From assembly GCA_031425695.1 (NCBI GenBank), contig JANPJV010000267.1, forward strand, positions 1 through 64,000: a stretch of DNA of 64,000 bases, read 5' to 3'. Each line of letters begins with the position of its first letter. Positions within the stretch are counted from its first letter, which is position 1. The notes under the pieces were generated by a model. It ran no database searches and had not been told where the DNA came from. It worked only from the letters and a program-made list of their open reading frames with translations. The translations under genes were made by a program, and so were the position numbers. Below, in pieces: positions 59,660 through 64,000 of this stretch. The stretch comes from JANPJV01 sp031425695. Its GTDB lineage: Bacteria; Pseudomonadota; Gammaproteobacteria; Xanthomonadales; SZUA-5.

Positions 59660-61486
59660 ATGTGCGGAATCGTCGGCATTGCCGCACGTAGAAACATCGC
59701 GCCCGTCCTGATCGCGGGCCTGAAGGCGCTCGAGTACCGTGGCTACGACTCGGCCGGCCTCGCCTTGCAGACGGGCGGCGAACTGAAACGCATGCGCGCC
59801 CAGGGCAAGGTCCGCGAGCTGGAAAACCTGTATGCCGAATCCTCCTTGCCGGCCGACACGGGCATTGCACACACGCGCTGGGCGACCCATGGGGTTCCGA
59901 GTGAGCGCAATGCGCATCCGCACACCTCGCGCGAGCGTGTCTCGGTGGTGCACAACGGGATCATCGAGAACCACGAGCCCTTGCGCACCGAGTTGCGCGG
60001 GCGCGGCTATCAGTTCGATTCCGATACCGACACCGAAGTCATCGCCCACCTGATCGACAGCCATCTGCAGCAGGGGGAAAGCCTGCTGGCGGCCGTGCAA
60101 TCGGCGATCGCACGCCTGGAGGGCGCCTATGCCATCGCCGTGGTCAGCGCCGATGACGAGCGCGAGGTGATCGGCGCGCGCCGCGGCTCACCGATGGTGG
60201 TCGGCCTAGGCGAAGGCGAGCAGTATCTCGCGTCGGATATTTATGCATTGCTTGGCGAGACGCGGCGCTTCATCTACATGGAAGACGGCGACGTCGTGCG
60301 CCTGACCCCCGACACAGTGGAAATTCTTTCCGCCGATGGCGCGCCGGTCGAGCGCCGCGTAAAGAATGCCGAGATGCGCGCCGACGCGGTCGAGCGCGGC
60401 ACTTATCGCCACCACATGCTCAAGGAAATTCACGAGCAACCCAAGGCGATCGCGGACACACTCGAAGGCCGGATTGCCGGCGGGCGCATCCTCACCGAGA
60501 TCTTCGGGCCGAGCGCGCGATCCCTGCTGGCACAGGTCAAGGCGATCCAGATCGTTGCCTGCGGCTCCAGCAACCATGCCGCCCAGGTCGCGCGCTACTG
60601 GATCGAGAATTTCTCCGGCATTCCATGCTTCGCCGAGATTGCCAGCGAATACCGCTACAGAAAGGCGGCGGTGCTGCCCGACACCCTGTTCGTGACCGTA
60701 TCGCAGTCCGGCGAAACTTCCGACTCGCTGGCCGCGCTGCAGCACTCGCATGCGGCCGGTTACCTTGCCCGAATGGCCATCTGCAACGTGCCCGAAAGCT
60801 CGCTCGTGCGTGCGAGCGAGCTGGTGCTGATGACCCGTGCCGGCCCCGAGATTGGTGTCGCTTCTACCAAGGCCTTCATGACCCAGCTGGTCGCGCTGGC
60901 GCTGCTTTCGCTGGAGATCGGCCGCGCCAAGGGCATGGACGAGGCGCAGTACCGCGAATGCGTACGCCAACTGGAAACGCTGCCCACTGTGATCCAGCGT
61001 GCACTTGCGCTCGACCCGCAGATTGCGCACATGGCGCAATCCTTCGGCGACAAGCACCACGCCCTTTTCCTCGGCCGCGGCGTGCAGTACCCGATTGCCC
61101 TGGAAGGCGCGCTCAAGCTCAAGGAAATCAGCTACATCCACGCGGAAGCCTATCCCGCCGGCGAGCTCAAGCACGGCCCGCTCGCACTGGTCGACGATTC
61201 GATGCCGGTAATTGCGGTGGCCCCGAACGACCAGTTGCTCGAAAAGCTCAAGAGCAACATCCAGGAAGTCCGGGCGCGCGGCGGCCAGCTGTTCGTCTTC
61301 GCCGACGAGGAAGTCGCCGCCTCGATGGGCAGCGAGCAGGTGATCTCCATGCCATCCGCCGGCGCGTTCATCGCCCCGATGCTGTACACCATCCCGATGC
61401 AACTTCTGGCTTACCACGTCGCCGTGCTCAAAGGCACCGACGTCGACCAGCCGCGGAATCTGGCGAAGAGCGTGACGGTGGAATAG
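59660..61486 (+). CDS. glmS: glutamine-fructose-6-phosphate aminotransferase
   Basis: GlmS makes glucosamine-6-phosphate from fructose-6-phosphate and glutamine, the entry to UDP-GlcNAc. The 608-residue protein has the N-terminal nucleophile Cys (MCGIVGIAARR), the glutaminase motifs GIAHTRWATHG and VVHNGIIENHE, and two SIS isomerase domains (ACGSSNHAA, VSQSGETSDSLAAL). The invariant C-terminus DQPRNLAKSVTVE is present. The GGAG ribosome site lies at 59650. It is divergent from the EPS operon and could feed aminosugar supply for the polymer. No glmS ribozyme-like leader is expected or seen. Confidence 0.98.
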   Translation: MCGIVGIAARRNIAPVLIAGLKALEYRGYDSAGLALQTGGELKRMRAQGKVRELENLYAESSLPADTGIAHTRWATHGVPSERNAHPHTSRERVSVVHNGIIENHEPLRTELRGRGYQFDSDTDTEVIAHLIDSHLQQGESLLAAVQSAIARLEGAYAIAVVSADDEREVIGARRGSPMVVGLGEGEQYLASDIYALLGETRRFIYMEDGDVVRLTPDTVEILSADGAPVERRVKNAEMRADAVERGTYRHHMLKEIHEQPKAIADTLEGRIAGGRILTEIFGPSARSLLAQVKAIQIVACGSSNHAAQVARYWIENFSGIPCFAEIASEYRYRKAAVLPDTLFVTVSQSGETSDSLAALQHSHAAGYLARMAICNVPESSLVRASELVLMTRAGPEIGVASTKAFMTQLVALALLSLEIGRAKGMDEAQYRECVRQLETLPTVIQRALALDPQIAHMAQSFGDKHHALFLGRGVQYPIALEGALKLKEISYIHAEAYPAGELKHGPLALVDDSMPVIAVAPNDQLLEKLKSNIQEVRARGGQLFVFADEEVAASMGSEQVISMPSAGAFIAPMLYTIPMQLLAYHVAVLKGTDVDQPRNLAKSVTVE

Positions 61487-61488
61487 GG

Positions 61489-61677
61489 GCGTTTCGGTTT
61501 GGGGTTTCAGTTTCGGTGCGGTGGTTGGAAATGCGAGGATTGCTCGCGTGGGTCCGGACCTTGTCCGGACGCTTTCTCATTGACGACAAAGGCGTTCGGA
61601 CAAGGTTCGAACCCACACATCAAGATCGCGAAACCGACACCAGCAACCGAAACCGACACCAACAACCGAAACCCCCC
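61489..61677. repeat. CGGTTTCGG-type repeat with a repeat-B element nested inside
   Basis: Outer arms of TTTCGG-rich units (61489-61520) and CCGAAACC/CCGACACC units (61628-61675) match the element at 5001. Between them lies a complete repeat-B pair at 61548-61616 (GTGGGTCCGGACC ... GGTTCGAACCCAC). This indicates insertion of B into the older element. Confidence 0.75.
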
Positions 61678-62226
61678 ATGCCCGAGATCTACATCAGCAC
61701 CGATGTCGAGACCGATGGGCCGATTCCCGGCCCGCATTCGATGCTTAGCCTGGGCTCGGCGGCGTTCAGTGCGGACAAGCAGTTGCTCGGCACCTTCAGC
61801 GTCAACCTTGCGCTCTTGCCGGACGCCAGCGCGCATCCGGACACGGCGCGCTGGTGGCAGACGCAGCCAGAAGCTTGGGCCGCCTGTCGCGTCGATCCAG
61901 CGCCGCCAGCCGCGGCCATGCAGCGTTATCTCGAATGGGTCGAGGCACTGCCCGGCAAGCCGGTGTTCGTCGGCTATCCCGTGGTGTTCGACTTCATGTT
62001 CGTCTACTGGTACCTGATCCGCTTCTGCGGCAGGAGCCCGTTCAGTCATTCCGCGCTCGACATCAAGAGCTACGCCATGGCGCTGCTGCGCAAGCCCTAT
62101 CGCAAGAGCGGCAAGCTGCAGATGCCGCCGGAATGGTTCGACCCATTGCCGCACACTCACGTCGCCCTCGACGACGCGATCGCCCAGGGTGCGCTGTTCT
62201 GCAACATGTTGAAGGCGAACAGGTAG
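61678..62226 (+). CDS. DEDD-family 3'-5' exonuclease-like protein
   Basis: The 182-residue protein has the first exonuclease motif ISTDVETDGP (D-x-E) at residues 5-14. A central FDFMFVYWYLIRF stretch could supply the next acidic residue, and the C-terminal THVALDDAIAQG matches the H-x4-D of DEDDh nucleases (RNase T/DnaQ fold). It is single-domain, soluble, and likely acts on RNA or DNA ends. It begins directly at the edge of a nested repeat element with no obvious ribosome site beyond an ACCCCCC stretch. The upstream frame extension is a glmS shadow. Confidence 0.82.
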   Translation: MPEIYISTDVETDGPIPGPHSMLSLGSAAFSADKQLLGTFSVNLALLPDASAHPDTARWWQTQPEAWAACRVDPAPPAAAMQRYLEWVEALPGKPVFVGYPVVFDFMFVYWYLIRFCGRSPFSHSALDIKSYAMALLRKPYRKSGKLQMPPEWFDPLPHTHVALDDAIAQGALFCNMLKANR

Positions 62227-62240
62227 GACGCTTGAGCCAT

Positions 62241-62433
62241 TGGCGGGTCTCGCTGCGCGCGAACGCGTTGGGGAATGTCGAACAGCGCACAACAGCGTCC
62301 GCGCACAGCGCAGACCCACCACGAGCGACAGCGTCCGCGCACAGCGCAGACCCACCACCAGCGACAGCGTCCGCGCACACCGCAGACCCACCACCAGCGA
62401 CAGCGTCCGCGCACAGCGCAGACCCACCACCAG
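62241..62433. repeat. repeat family A array 4 (degenerate inverted + 4 direct copies)
   Basis: A degenerate inverted copy near 62241 is followed by four direct copies of the 36-bp unit, core GTCCGCGCACAGCGCAGAC with linker CACCACCAGCGACAGC. One copy differs by a single base. It ends about 85 nt before the esterase gene. Confidence 0.88.
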
Positions 62434-62516
62434 TGAAGTTCGCCCTTTCGTACGATGGCGCCGCTTTCCCTGCAGGTATCCACTGTGAACATGGATAGAC
62501 CCTGGGGAGGGTGGTC

Positions 62517-64000
62517 ATGCTGCGACTCGTGTTGGTTTTCGGCTTGTGCGCCAGCGGCGCGGTCTACGCGCAATCAATCACATCGGTGACTGGCTTCGGC
62601 AGCAATCCCGGAGCGCTCACGATGTACAAGTACGTGCCCGCGAGCCTGCCCGCGAATGCGCCGCTGGTCGTCGCGATGCACGGCTGTGCGCAAAGCGCGT
62701 CGAACTACGATGTCGAGACCGGCTGGATCCTGCTCGCTGATCGCTGGAAGTTCGCACTGGTGTTTCCGGAGCAGCCGACCAGCAACAACTCGTCGCGCTG
62801 CTTCAACTGGTTCGAGGCGGGCGACATCGCGCGGGGCGGCGGCGAGGCGCTGTCGATCAAGCAGATGGTCGACAAGATGAAGACCGATCATTTTTCAGAT
62901 CCCGCGCGGGTCTTCGTCACCGGGCTTTCGGCCGGCGGCGCAATGACCTCGGTGATGCTTGCGACCTATCCGGATGTGTTCGCCGGCGGAGCGGTGATGG
63001 CAGGCATTCCGTACAACTGCGGGACCGGCACCTCGGCTGCATTCTCCTGCATGAATCCTGGCAGCGACCTGTCGCCAGCCGCCTGGGGCAACAAGGTACG
63101 CGCAGCCTCCAGCCATTCCGGCCCCTGGCCGCTGGTTTCGATCTGGCACGGGGATGGCGATACCACCGTCCGCCCGGCCAACATGAACGAGTCGATGGAA
63201 CAGTGGACCAATGTCCATGGCATCGATCAGACCCCGGATGTCACCGACACCGTCGCCGGTTATCCGCACAAAGTATGGAAAAACGCCGCTGGCAAGGCAC
63301 TGGTGGAAACGTTTTCCATTACCGGCATGGGCCATGGCACGCCCGTCGATCCGGGTGCAGGCGCGCAGCAGTGCGGCACGGCGGGTGCCTACATCCTCGA
63401 CAAGGACATCTGCTCGAGCTGGTACATCGGAAAGTTCTTCGGGCTCGACAACTTAGACTCGCTCGCACCGACAGTCGCATTGACCGCGCCTGCAAACGGA
63501 AGCACGGTCAGCGGCGTGGTCAGCATCACTGCGAACGCGAGCGACAATATCGGCGTGGCTCGCGTCGAATTCCTGATCGATGGCACGCTCGCCGGCAGCG
63601 ATGCCAGCGCGCCCTACGCGTATAGCTGGGACACCACCAGCTCCGCCAACGGCACGCGCAACCTGCAGGCGCGCGCGCTCGATGCGGCCGGCAACAGTGC
63701 GAGCTCGGCAGCCATCTCGGTCACCGTCACGGGGGGCATCGAAGACACCACCCCACCCACGGTCAACCTGACCTTCCCGGGCAATGCGGCCACGGTCTCG
63801 GGCACCATCGCGCTGGCCGCGACCGCGTCGGATGATTTCGGCGTCGCCAGCGTCGAATTCTTCGTCGATGGCGCGACGCTCGGCTTCGGCAACCAGAGCG
63901 CGCAGGCAGGGCCGTGGACACTCGACTGGAATACCACTTCCGCCAGCGCCGGCAGCCATGCGTTGAGCGTGATCGCACGTGATGCGCGGGGTAACCAGAC
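62517..64000 (+). CDS. secreted PHB-depolymerase-family esterase (partial, runs off the window)
   Basis: From ATG 62517 the frame is open for 494 codons to the window end, with no stop. A signal peptide (MLRLVLVFGLCASGAVYAQ) precedes an alpha/beta-hydrolase of the PHB depolymerase/feruloyl esterase group. Visible motifs are PLVVAMHGCAQSASNY, the lipase box VTGLSAGGAMT (Ser about residue 144), the Asp in WHGDGDTTV and the His in GMGHGTPVDPG. From about residue 310 come at least two Ig-like repeats of the 'DxTPPTVxLTxPxxGxTVSGxVxITAxASDNxGVAxVEFxxDG' type. It is probably an extracellular polyester or ester hydrolase. Whether it carries the IF-type tail lies beyond the window. Confidence 0.85.
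   Translation, partial: MLRLVLVFGLCASGAVYAQSITSVTGFGSNPGALTMYKYVPASLPANAPLVVAMHGCAQSASNYDVETGWILLADRWKFALVFPEQPTSNNSSRCFNWFEAGDIARGGGEALSIKQMVDKMKTDHFSDPARVFVTGLSAGGAMTSVMLATYPDVFAGGAVMAGIPYNCGTGTSAAFSCMNPGSDLSPAAWGNKVRAASSHSGPWPLVSIWHGDGDTTVRPANMNESMEQWTNVHGIDQTPDVTDTVAGYPHKVWKNAAGKALVETFSITGMGHGTPVDPGAGAQQCGTAGAYILDKDICSSWYIGKFFGLDNLDSLAPTVALTAPANGSTVSGVVSITANASDNIGVARVEFLIDGTLAGSDASAPYAYSWDTTSSANGTRNLQARALDAAGNSASSAAISVTVTGGIEDTTPPTVNLTFPGNAATVSGTIALAATASDDFGVASVEFFVDGATLGFGNQSAQAGPWTLDWNTTSASAGSHALSVIARDARGNQ

Overview
The window is about 64 kb of GC-rich chromosome from a Gammaproteobacterium, most likely a member of Lysobacterales (Xanthomonadales). The reasons are the conserved housekeeping block pncC-recA-recX-alaS-csrA-tRNA-Ser(GCT), the gum/Wzy-type exopolysaccharide genes, the dense families of short palindromic intergenic repeats, and secreted proteins that end in an 'IFxxxF(E/G)' tail. 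The assignment rests on gene content and style; no database search was run.

Region 1 (1-12.1 kb) is DNA repair and housekeeping: radA, a class II c-type cytochrome, mutS, two small unknowns, pncC, recA, recX (which needs a CTG start overlapping the recA stop), alaS, csrA and tRNA-Ser with a strong terminator. Almost every gap holds an inverted repeat, most of them with a GTAG or GTGG head as in REP/REPIN elements.

Region 2 (12.2-22.1 kb) looks like a phosphate-starvation island. A compact operon encodes an OlsF-like bifunctional acyltransferase (ornithine lipid), a PlcP-like phospholipase C (phospholipid to diacylglycerol), BtaA and BtaB (diacylglycerol to the betaine lipid DGTS). Together they would replace phospholipids with two kinds of phosphorus-free lipid. 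A PhoX-type phosphatase, a TonB-like secreted protein and a small basic protein lie nearby. Five stretches in front of these genes carry 7-bp half-sites phased every 11 bp that resemble Pho boxes (12229, 14883, 16761, 19400, and 22025 on the minus strand). Two AT-richer hypothetical genes sit in the middle.

Region 3 (22.2-47.9 kb) holds membrane and TonB-like proteins, then nucleotide-sugar genes (a UDP-sugar dehydrogenase, a UDP-glucuronate 4-epimerase-like protein, galE), an initiating undecaprenyl-phosphate sugar transferase, two family-2 glycosyltransferases, a Wzx-like flippase and a YdcF-like protein. Interleaved are very large secreted proteins: a nuclease-fold protein that has lost its catalytic residues, two paralogous beta-helix proteins, and a 1505-residue propeller-kelch-malectin protein. 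Three of the four share a short C-terminal tail.

Region 4 (48.0-59.4 kb, minus strand) is a translationally coupled exopolysaccharide operon: Wza/GumB-like export lipoprotein, Wzz/GumC-like co-polymerase, a CpsD-like ATPase lacking the P-loop lysine, an outer-membrane barrel, three family-4 and one family-2 glycosyltransferases, a Wzy-like polymerase and a polysaccharide deacetylase. Divergent from it is glmS, which supplies glucosamine-6-phosphate for aminosugars. The window closes with a DEDD exonuclease and a secreted PHB-depolymerase-family esterase that runs off the end.

Two repeat families (A, a 35-36 bp tandem unit; B, a GTCCGGAC-type unit) are scattered through regions 2-4. Both begin with an inverted copy followed by direct copies and have the same outer bases, so they look like variants of one REP superfamily.
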